From Trifolium pratense (Eukaryota; Streptophyta; Magnoliopsida; Fabales; Fabaceae), in assembly GCF_020283565.1 (NCBI RefSeq), contig NC_060065.1:53778703-53842702 (forward strand): 64,000 nt of DNA. The letters are read 5' to 3'. Below the pieces are notes generated by a model. That model did not search any database and was not told the DNA's origin. It worked only from the letters and a program-made list of their open reading frames with translations. A program made the translations under genes and the position numbers. Within the stretch, counting starts at the first letter, position 1; every line of letters starts with the position of its first letter. Shown piece after piece: positions 1 to 10,949 of the stretch.

Positions 1-367
1 ACCCACCCGCATTTTTGTGTTCAAAAGCTAATCAAGAGATCGAAGACAACGCAAACCAAAGGGTAAATAGACTATCATTAGCATACAGTGCAGCTCTGAA
101 ATTAACCAAAATGTCCAAGTATACAGAACTAAATGAACTACATACTTGACAAATGGACTTGAGGAAATGCTCAGAGTATCTAACCATTCATGTTAAGGCC
201 AAAAATTGCCCATTATGCACAAGAGGCCAATATCAAAACAGTCTTGAAAGTGTAAGGATTTCTCTCTTCCTGAATCTCTCTCTTAATAATAACTACAATC
301 AAAGAAATATCACGAAACACTGACAACTCAGAATTATGCTTTCACCGAAGCAATGGCCACAACAAAA
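1..367 (-). other. 3' flank / 3' UTR of the TFIIA large-subunit gene
   Basis: This stretch lies directly downstream of the TFIIA stop codon (368-370, minus strand). I see no open reading frame or known repeat in it. It most likely holds the 3' untranslated region, because the window edge is close and no other gene begins here. The poly(A) site could not be placed. Confidence 0.45.
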
Positions 368-3300
368 TCAGAAGTCAAACTCTCCGTTTGCCTGCAAAAG
401 TGTATTGTATCATTAATAATGACAATTTGAAAAACTGAACTGAAAGGATGAGAAAATATCAGTATTTCCTTCTCATTCTAAGATTAACAAACCTTGTTGA
501 AGAGAATATCCTTGTTATTTATGTGCATGATGCCATCCTTTAATGTGCATTTCCACCTGCTCTTGGTACGTGTCACCTGAATTTTAATAAGCCAACTCTA
601 TTAGTACCGATATAATTATCCAACCCCTAACCATTAGATGTATCATTATACTATAGCGCTGATGCGTCAAGATGTAATTAACTGAGAGTGGAAGGAGGTT
701 GTTACCTTGTCAAATTGGGCCAAAACGAGATGACTTGTATTCTGATCATCTCCTTGGTCCAAGTCATCCAAATCATCATCATCATTTTCATTTAGTGGAG
801 GCTCATCATCTTCATCATCATTTACCACCTCATTTTGAGCTACGAGAGCAGGTGTGCTTACTGGTACTTCTGATAAGACCAAAGAAAACAGCAACAATTG
901 TCAAAAATATATATATCATATGCTACAAGTCTTCAAAATATAATTTACGTTTTCAAGTTACCAGGAGGAGCTGGTGTATTTGCAATGTTGTAGTCTTCAC
1001 TGTAAACTCCACCATAATTGTAAATCTGCAACAAAATAGAATAAAATAGAATAAAACAAAACCCTGTAAGATAAAGTTACGGCAAGGAAGTTTTGATTGA
1101 AGCATAATGCAGTTGAAACTCAAAGATTTCACACATAGAATGAATAAGCTGGAATTTAACCATTCAATCTCCTTGTATCTTTTTTTAAGAAAAAAATATA
1201 AGCCCATTCAATCAATTGAAGATTTCAGGGACCAAAAGTAGCATTCAGTTCTGAGATATCAAAGCAGCTAGCCCATCAATAAAATATTCAACTAATTCAG
1301 GTTATAAATTATACAAATATTACAGCAGCATCCATCTTGGATTCAATATTCAACAACTTACACAACTGGAAACAAGATTATAAATTATACACACATTACA
1401 GTATCCATCAGGTTATAAATTATATATTCTTTCTGAATTACAGTTGCAGTCGTTCTGTTTACACCAAACTAAACAGACACTTATTCATATGGGAGTACTC
1501 AAAACAATGACTTTTCTCACTGTTTAGTACTTCCTAAAATGACAAACATCTGAGGAGATACAGTCGAATTCTTATTTATTTTGCAAAACAAAAACTAACC
1601 AGATTCAGATTCACAAATACAAATAAAGAAGTGCCTATTGAGAGCCCTTTTAACATTAACTGGGATTATTAAATGTCAAAATTTAAAGTCATTGTGTCTA
1701 TTTACGAATAACAAAGGCCGTGGATGCATGCATTTGTTCTCAAAATAATACAGTGCGAAAACAGCGAACTACAACAAGTAAATAAAGTAGAACACAAATC
1801 TGAGTTGGGAAGAACAAATAGCAAAAGAACAAATAGCAAACTGTTCCATTATAAAAGCTCACACGAGCACAGGCAGGAGCGGATAAAAATATTACTTACA
1901 TTTGGAGTAGAAAGCACATCATCCTCGTAAGGAATCGGTCCATCAAGTTGAGGAATCCTAGAACTAGAAGCCAGTCTCTCCAAATTTGCGGGAATTTTCC
2001 CTTTTGAGTTAGTGTGTTGTGAACTGAAGGAGATGCTCCCTCCACATACCTAAAAGATTATGTTCAACAGCTTAGTAAATGAAAACATGTTTCCACCAAC
2101 TGAGCAAGTTGATGAATTAAGTAACAAACAGAAAGAATAAAACAATGCATGTATTACAAAAAGTCAACACAATGATGTACGACACTGAGTTGGGAATGAA
2201 GCTAGCAAAAAAGTGAAGAGAGTGGGTGCTTCCATAGAAAAACCTTCTCTATAAGCACCAAAATTTACAACTCAACAATGGGGATGCCTATTTAGTTTGG
2301 TGCTTAATAGGTGAAGCACCCACCATAGTGGATGCTAGCTTTGAAGTGCTTGAAATCATTAAAGAATTATTTGGAAAACCATCACTGTACATCATCACAT
2401 ATGAAAGTATTTGTTCATTACCTACACCGATTTTTAAAATTACAAGATGCAAATTAGGTAGAGATGGCAAAACATGCCTCCAAATTCCATCATCCCTGGT
2501 GCCCCACCCTGTCTTAACCCCACACCAATTCCCATCCCAAAAAAAAAATAAATCAGTTCCGATAAGCACCATCCACTTTGTAGTCTTGTTGTCTCGCCCC
2601 TGCCCCATAAATTAAAAGGACAGCGGAAGTGCTAAATCCAACAAAGTGATATGAAATCTCTTGCTTTATAAATCAACACTCACCAATTACAGCAAAAAAC
2701 CAACACTGATGATACAAACAATAAATTTGACTATTAACACTATAACAGAACTACCTGCAAATGATATGCAACCACCTAGGTTATATAATTTAAATTATTA
2801 TAAAAGGTTGATGCTGACCAATTGGGGGATAAATATCACACCTCAATTTCAAAATCGCCAGACACAACATCACCAGCTCCATCTTGCTGAGGTATATATC
2901 CTCCAGCATCATATGGTGGAGGCAAATCATTGCGTTTCCGCTTTCCACCAGGCATTTGGAAGAAGTCCTGGAATTTTTTCAAACATCTATTAAAAATGTC
3001 TTGATTTCAAGTTCAGGCCGAAAAGCAATAAGTCTCCCTTCACAAAGTGAAGTTGGCTATATAGACCAAATCATACAATGTAGCTTTACTGAAAACTATG
3101 AATAATGACAGCAATCAAATCTAAATCCTTCTTAATGGTTTAGACTTTAGTCTATAGTTTTTCTCGCCAAAATATAACCATCCAAGACTTGACATTTTCG
3201 ACAAAAATACCCATTAAATGTCTTGGAGCATGAAAGGAGCAATATTTGCAAAAGCTTAAACAAAACAGCTCAACCATAAGGTCTCATCAAATCTTAAAAA

Positions 3301-4500
3301 ACAGTGAACTAGGTCTTCTATAAGCCCTCAATGACTTGCTTACCTGTGTCGTAGGTTGATTCGAAGCTCCTCTATCTGCCTCATCCCGTCCTTCCACATA
3401 AGCTACAGTTATGTAATCCATCGTTACTGCAAATCCATTTTATTAATGTTAATCAATTCAACGAGACTTACCAACGTTGACATCAAGTGGGGGCCTCTGA
3501 TTCATCATCCAAGGAGAAGGAGGTTGCTGTACAATAGATAAAGATTAAATCAATTGCACAAATTGAAAATAGCAATTGAAAAACTTAATACAAACAATGG
3601 AAAACATATTTTGATCCTCTCCCACAAATCCCTCTATAACACTCATTTGTCTCTATCTCTCTCCAAATCCCCTCCCCATTCTCTTGCTACCCTCAAGAGA
3701 TGCATGCACGAGAGCACCCACCCTCACAGAAAAACATATAATTTAGCATGTAAAACTTTCACGACATATCAAAAGGTTAAAAGCATGAACATTACCATGT
3801 AAGGGCCTGTTCTTCCACCTTTCAGATCAGCATTTGCACCAGTATCATTCCCAGAAGAGTAGTCACTCTGTCCAGTAGGAATATTATATGACGGGGTCTC
3901 CCCAGTTCCAGGTAAAGGAGTTTGAATCGGAGTTTGCAATGGCGTCTATACATCGGAAAACCCATATATCAACAATCCAATAACTTCCATTCACATTTCA
4001 CACACAACAAACACATTAACCCTTAGTTGTAAAACTAATAACTCTAGTTTAGGTTTAAAACTCACAGGAGGAAAAAGTATCTCAGCAGTAGGAGTTTCAT
4101 ACTCCTCATTTCCCTCATACGGAACATTAAGATCATGAACGGGAGGTGTCGGTTTATTCGGTCCATTAGTCCTCTCAATTGGACCAACCACTGCACCAGC
4201 TTGCATCATCTTCGATTCCCAAATCTAAACAAATCATCAAAAACATTAAACATAATCATAATCCTAATCCTAATCCTCAGATCCAAAACCCTAAATCAAA
4301 AATTACTTCAAAAAAAACTAAATCGATGAATTAATTAATGAATTAATTAAAAAGGAAGACGATGAAATTACGGCTTGAAGCTCTCGGAGAACTTCTTCAC
4401 CAGGACCACCGTTGTTGACAAACTCATCGCGAACTTTGGTCATGACATCTTCGATTACATCGATATAAACCTGGCTTGTGGATGAAGCGGCAGCAGCCAT
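368..4500 (-). CDS. Transcription initiation factor IIA large subunit (TFIIA alpha/beta), 11 exons
   Basis: TFIIA-L is a general RNA polymerase II factor that stabilises TBP on the TATA box in the nucleus. Exons on the minus strand: 4372-4500, 4066-4224, 3796-3945, 3472-3526, 3344-3402, 2842-2967, 1900-2049, 962-1025, 706-869, 493-576, 368-391. All introns are GT-AG and the phases close to 387 codons plus stop, close to the usual plant length. The N-terminus (residues about 9-43, VYIDVIEDVMTKVRDEF) is the helical domain that pairs with the small subunit. A Pro/Gln/Gly-rich linker follows, then an Asp/Glu-rich stretch at about 314-340. The C-terminal beta-barrel segment KSRWKCTLKDGIMHINNKD ends in NGEFDF. 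The start has no upstream in-frame alternative and matches the family N-terminus. Introns 6 and 8 are the longest; intron 6 carries a small MITE. Family assignment is secure; exact UTRs are not known. Confidence 0.95.
2222..2324. repeat. Small MITE-like inverted repeat in a TFIIA intron
   Basis: The ends are inverted copies of each other, GTGGGTGCTTC at 2222-2232 and GAAGCACCCAC near 2313-2323. A second nested pair (ATAAGCACCAAA and TTTGGTGCTTA) lies inside. The total is about 100 bp and fits a foldback or MITE-type element inside the intron between exons 6 and 7. No convincing target duplication was found, so the superfamily is open. Confidence 0.5.
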
Positions 4501-4995
4501 GGATTTGAAGGAGAGAGTGAAGAGGTAAGTTTGGTTTTAGGGTTTGTGATTGAAGAAGAAGAAGGAGGAGGAAGATGAAGGAAGAAGAAGAGAGAATGAG
4601 AGAAAACAAGAGGCGGACGAGAAAGGAAGAATAAAGAGAGGAATATAAATAGGTTTGCATCCGATTATAATCACCGACCCCCCACGTGTCGTCTTTATAT
4701 ACTGATCCAAAATACACACTCTCTTATTTATACTGATTTTCTTGTCCAACAAAAAATGCCACATATATTTTTATTGAAATTTATTGGTAGATTAAAATAA
4801 AGAAAATGTGCAAAAATGTAGCTCTAACATATAGTTAGTTTTCAAAAAAATATATATAACTATGAATAATAATGAGAAAGATTTGAGGATTCCTTACATA
4901 TAGTGTATTTCTCCCGTAGTAAAACACATAAAAATAAAAAAAAAATCATCAACGGTATCAACTTCTGCAATATAAATACAAACAATCCTATCAAA
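4501..4995 (-). promoter_or_regulatory. TFIIA-L promoter and 5' UTR region with G-box and TATA-like sites
   Basis: On the minus strand the region just upstream of the ATG is CT-rich, typical of a plant 5' UTR. A perfect G-box core CACGTG sits at 4683-4688. TATA-like octamers on the minus strand occur at 4694-4701 (TATATAAA) and 4725-4732 (TATAAATA). Which one is used cannot be read from sequence. The LINE insertion begins at 5009, so only about 500 bp of native upstream sequence remains next to this gene. Confidence 0.4.
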
Positions 4996-5008
4996 GTTAT
5001 GGATTCAA
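4996..5008 (+). repeat. Left target-site duplication of the LINE
   Basis: GTTATGGATTCAA here is repeated exactly at 10711-10723, immediately after the element's poly(A) run. Three preceding A residues may extend the duplication to 16 bp but cannot be told apart from the tail on the right. Confidence 0.9.
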
Positions 5009-5391
5009 TGTTTGTGTTGTCTCTCGGTTGCATCTTTTCCCTTTCGATTCATACTGGTTCCGCCGTTCCTCTGTCTCTCGTTAAGCTTGCAACATAGGCA
5101 AAACATTCAAGGGGTTTTGCCAGGGTTATTGGAAATTATAGCAAGACAGCCACGGGGTCTTGCTAGGGATTTGGGATTGTCTCCTTTGTGAGAGTTGTTA
5201 GTTTATCTCTCCGTTATTGTGAGAGTTGTGCGTTTTTTTTTTTTTTGTTTCCGTTTATTTTGCTCTGTTTTCCTGTCTGTCACGGTGTGCTTATTCTCCT
5301 GGTTGCGTTGCGTTTTCGCATTCAAAGAATTGTCTGGGTTGTTGTTGCTCTGTTCTGATTTTTGTCAGGTTTCTGCGTTTTTGTTTTAACC

Positions 5392-6612
5392 ATGGAAGCA
5401 ACTCTAGAGAACCTTAATCTAGGTGAGGAGGAGGTTTTGAATTTCGAGTTGGAGGAGAATGAAACTGAACAAGATGATGTTAGCTTATGCTTAGTAGGTC
5501 GGTTTGTCCATGACCGCCCTATTAAATTCAACGTCATGAAGGTGCGATTGGCTGAGGTATGGAGGCCGGTGAAGAGTATGTCAGTAAAGCAGTCTTCACA
5601 TGGTCTGTATTTGTTCAAATTCTTTCATCCATTGGATATTGAAGCGGTAATCAAGGGTGGGCCTTGGACTTTTGACAACTTCACACTGATTGTTGAAAGG
5701 TTGAAGGTGGGAGTTTCACTATATGATATTCCGTTATTTCATGTCAACTTTTGGGTGCAAGTCCATAACGTTCCAGTAGGAATGATGATTGAGAAGGTAG
5801 GGAAAGGGTTGGCAAACTATATTGGAGAATTTTTGGAGTATGATAAAAATAATAATACGAGCTTCTGGAGACAATATATGAGGGTGAAAGTTCGGGTAGA
5901 TGTTAGAAAACCATTAAAAATCGAGAAGAAGATTGCTGTGAATGGTGGTGAGGGAGGTGTTGTAAAATTCAAATATGAAAAACTCGGACTCTTTTGCTTT
6001 GTGTGTGGTATCCTTGGCCACTCCGAAGATAAGTGTGATGTTAGATATGCCATGGAGAGGGATGATGGGAGGCGAAGTTGGTCTAGCGAAATTAGAGCAG
6101 ATGTCCGCCGTCCTGGTGGTCGTATGGACTCGCGATGGTTGCATGAGGAAGGGAGAGGTAGGGCTGATACGTTTACTGGAAGCCAGTCAAGGGGAAGTGT
6201 ACCGAATTCTTCGCATTCTTCCCAATCTCATTCAGAACGCCCAAGTGCACGTGCTACGGAGAGGGAAAGTGAACCAGGGGTTAACTCTGTGGTGCTTCAT
6301 GACAACAATGACATAATATCTACCCCGTCAATGGTAGCTAATAGACGAAATTCAGTTGTCCCCACTGAACCAGGTGTTACTAGGACTGTGGATACACCGC
6401 GTTTAGCCCTCTCAGCTAGATCCAATCTGAGAGAAAGTAGACAGATTACCCCGTTGTTATCTGAAGGGGCTCACCCTGAGCAGATGGAAACTCATATGGA
6501 GAAAAAGCGCAGACGTGCTGATGGCATAACTCCAGCAGTGACAGATGAGCAACTTAACCAGCATTTTTTATCGGCAGGTCCTGGCAGTTCCCAGGACTGC
6601 CGGGACTCATGA
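5392..6612 (+). CDS. LINE ORF1, DUF4283/zinc-knuckle RNA-binding protein
   Basis: This 406-residue protein is the presumed RNA chaperone and nucleic-acid binding partner of the LINE. The N-terminal half resembles the DUF4283 domain common in plant LINE ORF1 proteins (KVRLAEVWRPVKSM, GGPWTFDNFTLIVERL). A CCHC zinc knuckle follows at C202-C205-H210-C215 (CFVCGILGHSEDKC). The C-terminal 180 residues are Ser/Arg/Glu-rich and low in complexity. I chose the ATG at 5392 because its context (ACCATGG) is good; an in-frame ATG at 5362 would add ten hydrophobic residues. The stop overlaps the ORF2 start as ATGA at 6609-6612. Confidence 0.9.
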   Translation: MEATLENLNLGEEEVLNFELEENETEQDDVSLCLVGRFVHDRPIKFNVMKVRLAEVWRPVKSMSVKQSSHGLYLFKFFHPLDIEAVIKGGPWTFDNFTLIVERLKVGVSLYDIPLFHVNFWVQVHNVPVGMMIEKVGKGLANYIGEFLEYDKNNNTSFWRQYMRVKVRVDVRKPLKIEKKIAVNGGEGGVVKFKYEKLGLFCFVCGILGHSEDKCDVRYAMERDDGRRSWSSEIRADVRRPGGRMDSRWLHEEGRGRADTFTGSQSRGSVPNSSHSSQSHSERPSARATERESEPGVNSVVLHDNNDIISTPSMVANRRNSVVPTEPGVTRTVDTPRLALSARSNLRESRQITPLLSEGAHPEQMETHMEKKRRRADGITPAVTDEQLNQHFLSAGPGSSQDCRDS

Positions 6613-9600
6613 ATATTCTTAGTTGGAATTGTCGGGGCTTGGGCGGCCCGAGTGCAATTCCTAATTTGCGGAAGCTTGCCCGAGAACATAAGCCGGATAT
6701 TTTATTCTTGTCTGAAACATTATCTCATGCTAGACACCTTGAACCTATTCGGGTCACGTTGGGTTACGATTCTTGTCTGGCTATTGATGTGGAGGGGCAG
6801 AGTGGAGGTCTGGCGGTGTTCTGGAAGGATAATAGTAAATGTAGCGTCTTAAACTATTCGAGAAATTTTATTAATATGTTAGTGGAGGATGAGCAGAAGG
6901 GGGAGTGGAGGTTAACATGTTATTATGGATATCCAGAGCGTAGTAGACGGAGACATGCATGGAATCTTTTGCGAGAGTTAGTTAATGTGTCCCCTGTACC
7001 CTGGTGTATAATTGGTGATTTTAATGATCTACTTTCACAGGAGGATAAAAAGGGCATTCACCCACATCCTAATTGGTTGTGTATGGGATTCAGACAAGCT
7101 ATCGCTGACTGTAATTTAATCGATATTCCTCTTGCAGGACACCCATTTACTTGGATCAAAAGTCGAGGTACACCTCATGTTATTGAAGAGAGGTTGGATA
7201 GAGCTATGGCTAGTACGAGTTGGCTGCATCTCTTTCCTGACGTAAGACTATCTAACCTCTTGGCCTCACATTCAGATCATAGCCCAATTTTACTTCAATG
7301 CTCTCCTACTTTAACAGTCCGCTTCAATGGCTCCTTTCGGTTTGAGAATAAATGGCTGAAGGAACCAGATTTGGAAGAGACGGTGATTGATGGTTGGGGT
7401 GCGAATGACAATGTTGCGGTAGTTGATCGTGTTGTTCGGTGTGCTAACAAGTTACAAAGGTGGGGCAAAAGGAAACGAGTGAAGTTTAAACAGGAGATTG
7501 AAGAATGTGTCCGCGAGATGGAGGCGTTGAGGGATAAGCAGGGGGAGGTAGAGAGTAGGAGGTTTCAGGAATGCTCTAATAAGCATGCTACTTTACTGGT
7601 GCAGGAGGAAGGGTACTGGAAGCAGCGAGCCAAGATGCATTGGCTTCAAGAAGGTGACTTGAATACTCGATTTTTTCATATGTCCGCTTCAGCTCGTAGT
7701 AAGAAAAAAAGGATTACCAAACTTATGGATGACGCAGGTACTATAGTTCATACTCAAGAGGATTTGTGCGGGGTAGCTAAGAATTATTTTAATGCTCTCT
7801 TCAGAAATATAAGTGGTATTCATGAACCTGTGCTTAATCTTATCCAGCAAAGGGTGACAGAGGAGGATAATCATTTACTTATGGCACCCCTGACCAAAAT
7901 TGAATTACAACAAGCTTTATTTCAGATGCACCCGGATAAATCACCAGGTCCTGATGGTTTCAACCCAGCTTTCTACCAAAGGTTCTGGGAACATTGCGGA
8001 GATGATATTTTTGTAGCCGCATCTTCCTGGTTAGATAGGGGGTATTTTCCTTCTAGCCTTAATGAAACTAATATTTGTCTCATCCCTAAATGTGATAATC
8101 CTACTTCGATGAAAGATTTGAGACCTATTGCTCTCTGTAATGTCCTCTACAAGATAGTCTCTAAAGTGCTTGCTAATAGGTTGAAGCTTTGTCTGGATAA
8201 ATGTGTCTCCCAGGAGCAGTCAGCTTTTGTCGAAGGTAGGTCGATCCTTGATAATGCCCTTATTGCTATTGAAGTTATACATGCTATGAAGAGAAAGACT
8301 AGAGGATATAGAGGTGAGTTAGCATTAAAAATTGATATTAGTAAGGCTTATGACAAGGTGGATTGGGGTTTCCTTCGTGGTATGTTAATCAAAATGGGGT
8401 TTGGAGAGAAGTGGATACAATGGATGATGATGTGTGTGAGTTCTGTTAACTATTCAGTGCTTATGAATTTTGACAAAGTTGGTCCTATTACTCCGGGAAG
8501 AGGTTTACGGCAGGGAGATCCATTGTCCCCTTATTTATTTATTCTTGTGGCGGAAGGACTGACTGCTCTAATACACCAAGCTGTTAGTAAAGGAGACATT
8601 CATGGTGTGCGAATTTGTCGAGGCGCCCCTGAAGTGTCTCATCTCTTGTTTGCAGATGACTGTTTCTTATTTTGCAGAGCTAATGTTGCTGAGGTGACCC
8701 AACTTTTAAGTATTCTACAAACTTATGAACAGGCATCGGGTCAGGAAATTAACCTGTCTAAGTCTGAAGTGTTCATTAGTCGCAATATGTCACAGGCGGC
8801 TCAAGCAGATTTAGCCGGTATACTCGGTGTGCGACATGTGTTGGGCACAGGTATTTATCTCGGCCTACCGTCTATGGTAGGTAGAAGTAAGAAGGCAATT
8901 TTTTCCTATATTAAAGATCGTATCTGGAAGAGGATAAATTCATGGAGAGGACGAGCCTTATTGAAAGCTGGAAAAGAGATTATGATAAAGTCAGTGCTTC
9001 AAGCAATCCCAGCATATGTTATGAGTATGTTTATCCTCCCTTCTTCTTTTGTCGATGATATTGAAAAAATGATAAATGCCTTTTGGTGGGGAGGTGGTAA
9101 TGGTAATAGTAAAGGTATTCATTGGTTGGCATGGGAGAGACTTGCTTGCCCCAAAGATAAAGGGGGTTTGGGTTTTCGGAATTTTGAAGCCTTTAATATG
9201 GCTATGGTAGCGAAACAAGCATGGAAAATTTTACAAAATCCAGATACATTGGTGGCTAGACTTATTAAAGCAAGGTATTTTCCACGATGTACTTTGTTGG
9301 AGGCGTCCCTGGGCTTTAATCCTAGTTTTGCATGGCGTAGCATCTGGAAAGCTAGACAGGTTCTGTTACTTGGGTGTAGGTGGAGGATTGGTGGTGGTGA
9401 TAAGATACACGTCATGTCGGATCCTTGGTTACGTGGGAATGGGGAACGCTGGATTCCTTCGCCTCAACCTGAAGGGATGTATAACTTATTTGTTAGGGAC
9501 CTGATGGTAGATAATTATAAAGCTTGGAATGTGACTAAAATTCGCATGTTATTCCCAGTCCAGGTGGCAGAGAGGATTATTGCGACACCTCTCATTGGGT

Positions 9601-10688
9601 CGGTTTATGTGGATAAAATGGTTTGGGAGGAGGAACGAAATGGGTGTTACTCTGTCAAATCCGGATACAAGCTTGCTATGAAGTGTATTTTCCGTAATGA
9701 TAAATACCATGTGAAAGGTAATTGGAAAGAAATATGGAAAGCGCATGCTCCTCATAAAGCGCGTCACCTTCTTTGGCGATTATGTAGGGGATGTATTCCA
9801 ACGAGGTGTCGGTTACTAGAACGTCATGTTGATTGTGATGTTCATTGTCCATTATGTGAAGATGAGGTAGAAGATGATGTACACGCTTTTTTCACCTGCG
9901 CTTCTGCTCAATCCAGTTGGCAAGCAGCTGGACTGTCATCAGTCTTGGGTTCTGCAGCTTGTCAGCAAGGTAGTGCGGCAGATAGAGTGTTTGCCTTGTG
10001 TCGGAATGAGGATTACGCTACTATAGGTAGAGTGGCTATGCTATTATGGAGTATATGGCATAACCGAAATGATAAAATTTGGAACGATAATGTTAGAAGC
10101 CCAACCCAAATTGGCCGGGCTGCATTTGATCAGTGGAACGAGTGGATTGCCGTCCATAAGTTGCGAAGTAACGAAGATCATGATGTTCCGCTTGTCAGTA
10201 CCATTCGGTGGGAAAAGCCTCGTATAGGATGGTTAAAGTGCAATGTAGATGCAGCATTTTTTGTCGGTGCAGGTAGGACCGCGATGGGTGCTTGTTTTCG
10301 TAATAATTCTGGTAAGTTTATGGCTGGAATTACGCAGTGGCAGCAACTGTCTTTATCAACAGAGGAGGGTGAAGCATGGGCACTATTGCAAGCTATGAAT
10401 GAAGCTAAGAGTAGAGGTTTTGAAAGCGTCCAGTTTGAAAGTGACTCTCAAGTGTTGGTTGATGCTATCCGTACCAAACGGCGAGGCAACTCAGAGTTTC
10501 TTTCAATCGTTAATGAAATTATTCTTGTTATGTTATCATGTGTGAACTTTGAAGTTAAGTTTATTAGGAGACAAGTGAATTCGGTTGCTCACACCTTAGC
10601 TAGGGCGGCCAATTCCTGGACTAGTTTCCATAGATTTGAGATTATTCCTTCATGTATTGAACTTTTGATAATTAATGAAATGCAGTAA
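6609..10688 (+). CDS. LINE ORF2 polyprotein: endonuclease, reverse transcriptase, RNase H
   Basis: This 1359-residue protein carries out target-primed reverse transcription. Order of domains: an APE-type endonuclease at about 1-230 (NCRGLGG at 7-13, GDFND at 136-140, SDHSP at 222-226). A reverse transcriptase lies at about 440-760 (SPGPDGF from 445, QGDPLSP from 635, catalytic FADD at 681-684). A zinc-binding RT-associated region is at about 1035-1110 with a Cys/His cluster (CPLCEDE). A plant-type RNase H is at about 1205-1340 (NVDAAF, ESDSQ, and a late NSVAHTLAR). All catalytic landmarks I can see are present and there is no stop or frameshift. Translation probably depends on ORF1 because the two overlap by four bases. 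Confidence 0.95.
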   Translation: MNILSWNCRGLGGPSAIPNLRKLAREHKPDILFLSETLSHARHLEPIRVTLGYDSCLAIDVEGQSGGLAVFWKDNSKCSVLNYSRNFINMLVEDEQKGEWRLTCYYGYPERSRRRHAWNLLRELVNVSPVPWCIIGDFNDLLSQEDKKGIHPHPNWLCMGFRQAIADCNLIDIPLAGHPFTWIKSRGTPHVIEERLDRAMASTSWLHLFPDVRLSNLLASHSDHSPILLQCSPTLTVRFNGSFRFENKWLKEPDLEETVIDGWGANDNVAVVDRVVRCANKLQRWGKRKRVKFKQEIEECVREMEALRDKQGEVESRRFQECSNKHATLLVQEEGYWKQRAKMHWLQEGDLNTRFFHMSASARSKKKRITKLMDDAGTIVHTQEDLCGVAKNYFNALFRNISGIHEPVLNLIQQRVTEEDNHLLMAPLTKIELQQALFQMHPDKSPGPDGFNPAFYQRFWEHCGDDIFVAASSWLDRGYFPSSLNETNICLIPKCDNPTSMKDLRPIALCNVLYKIVSKVLANRLKLCLDKCVSQEQSAFVEGRSILDNALIAIEVIHAMKRKTRGYRGELALKIDISKAYDKVDWGFLRGMLIKMGFGEKWIQWMMMCVSSVNYSVLMNFDKVGPITPGRGLRQGDPLSPYLFILVAEGLTALIHQAVSKGDIHGVRICRGAPEVSHLLFADDCFLFCRANVAEVTQLLSILQTYEQASGQEINLSKSEVFISRNMSQAAQADLAGILGVRHVLGTGIYLGLPSMVGRSKKAIFSYIKDRIWKRINSWRGRALLKAGKEIMIKSVLQAIPAYVMSMFILPSSFVDDIEKMINAFWWGGGNGNSKGIHWLAWERLACPKDKGGLGFRNFEAFNMAMVAKQAWKILQNPDTLVARLIKARYFPRCTLLEASLGFNPSFAWRSIWKARQVLLLGCRWRIGGGDKIHVMSDPWLRGNGERWIPSPQPEGMYNLFVRDLMVDNYKAWNVTKIRMLFPVQVAERIIATPLIGSVYVDKMVWEEERNGCYSVKSGYKLAMKCIFRNDKYHVKGNWKEIWKAHAPHKARHLLWRLCRGCIPTRCRLLERHVDCDVHCPLCEDEVEDDVHAFFTCASAQSSWQAAGLSSVLGSAACQQGSAADRVFALCRNEDYATIGRVAMLLWSIWHNRNDKIWNDNVRSPTQIGRAAFDQWNEWIAVHKLRSNEDHDVPLVSTIRWEKPRIGWLKCNVDAAFFVGAGRTAMGACFRNNSGKFMAGITQWQQLSLSTEEGEAWALLQAMNEAKSRGFESVQFESDSQVLVDAIRTKRRGNSEFLSIVNEIILVMLSCVNFEVKFIRRQVNSVAHTLARAANSWTSFHRFEIIPSCIELLIINEMQ

Positions 10689-10710
10689 GTTTGTTTGGTT
10701 CAAAAAAAAA

Positions 10711-10723
10711 GTTATGGATTCAA
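10711..10723 (+). repeat. Right target-site duplication of the LINE
   Basis: Exact copy of 4996-5008, directly after the poly(A) run. The flanks then diverge (ACTC on the right, TGTT on the left), which fixes the duplication end. Confidence 0.9.
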
Positions 10724-10949
10724 ACTCAAGTGAAGGTTTTTGTCATAATAATATTGACATTTATTAACTAAACTAGGACTTTTTATTTTATTTTTTTGAC
10801 AAAAACTAAACTAGGACTTGTGGACCGCAAAAGCCAACATTTTACCCTTTTTTCTATAACTAGAGACTCGTTTAACCATTTTATTAGGATTAAAAAAAGT
10901 GAATAATTATGGTAAAATAAAGTAAATAATTGTTCGGTAAGTGTAGCTC
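10724..10949. other. AT-rich spacer between two LINE copies
   Basis: No gene is visible. The phrase AAACTAAACTAGGACTT occurs twice within about 50 bp, a small local duplication. The stretch is the native sequence separating the complete LINE from its truncated relative. Confidence 0.4.

Larger units (their letters stand above)
5009..10710 (+). mobile_element. Full-length L1-type non-LTR retrotransposon (LINE)
   Basis: The element runs from just after the left duplication to the last A of a short poly(A) run at 10702-10710. It holds a 5' UTR (5009-5391), ORF1 (5392-6612), ORF2 (6609-10688) and a very short 3' UTR. Both ORFs are open from end to end. The 13-bp duplication is exact. These facts point to a recent, possibly still competent insertion. 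The class follows from the domain order endonuclease, reverse transcriptase, zinc-binding region and RNase H, which is that of plant L1 elements. It sits between the TFIIA promoter and the small genes at 12-14 kb. Confidence 0.93.

Noticed and set aside
699..1049. Plus-strand frame of 116 codons
   Set aside because: It is antisense to TFIIA exons 8 and 9 and is rich in His only because it mirrors the Asp-rich stretch.
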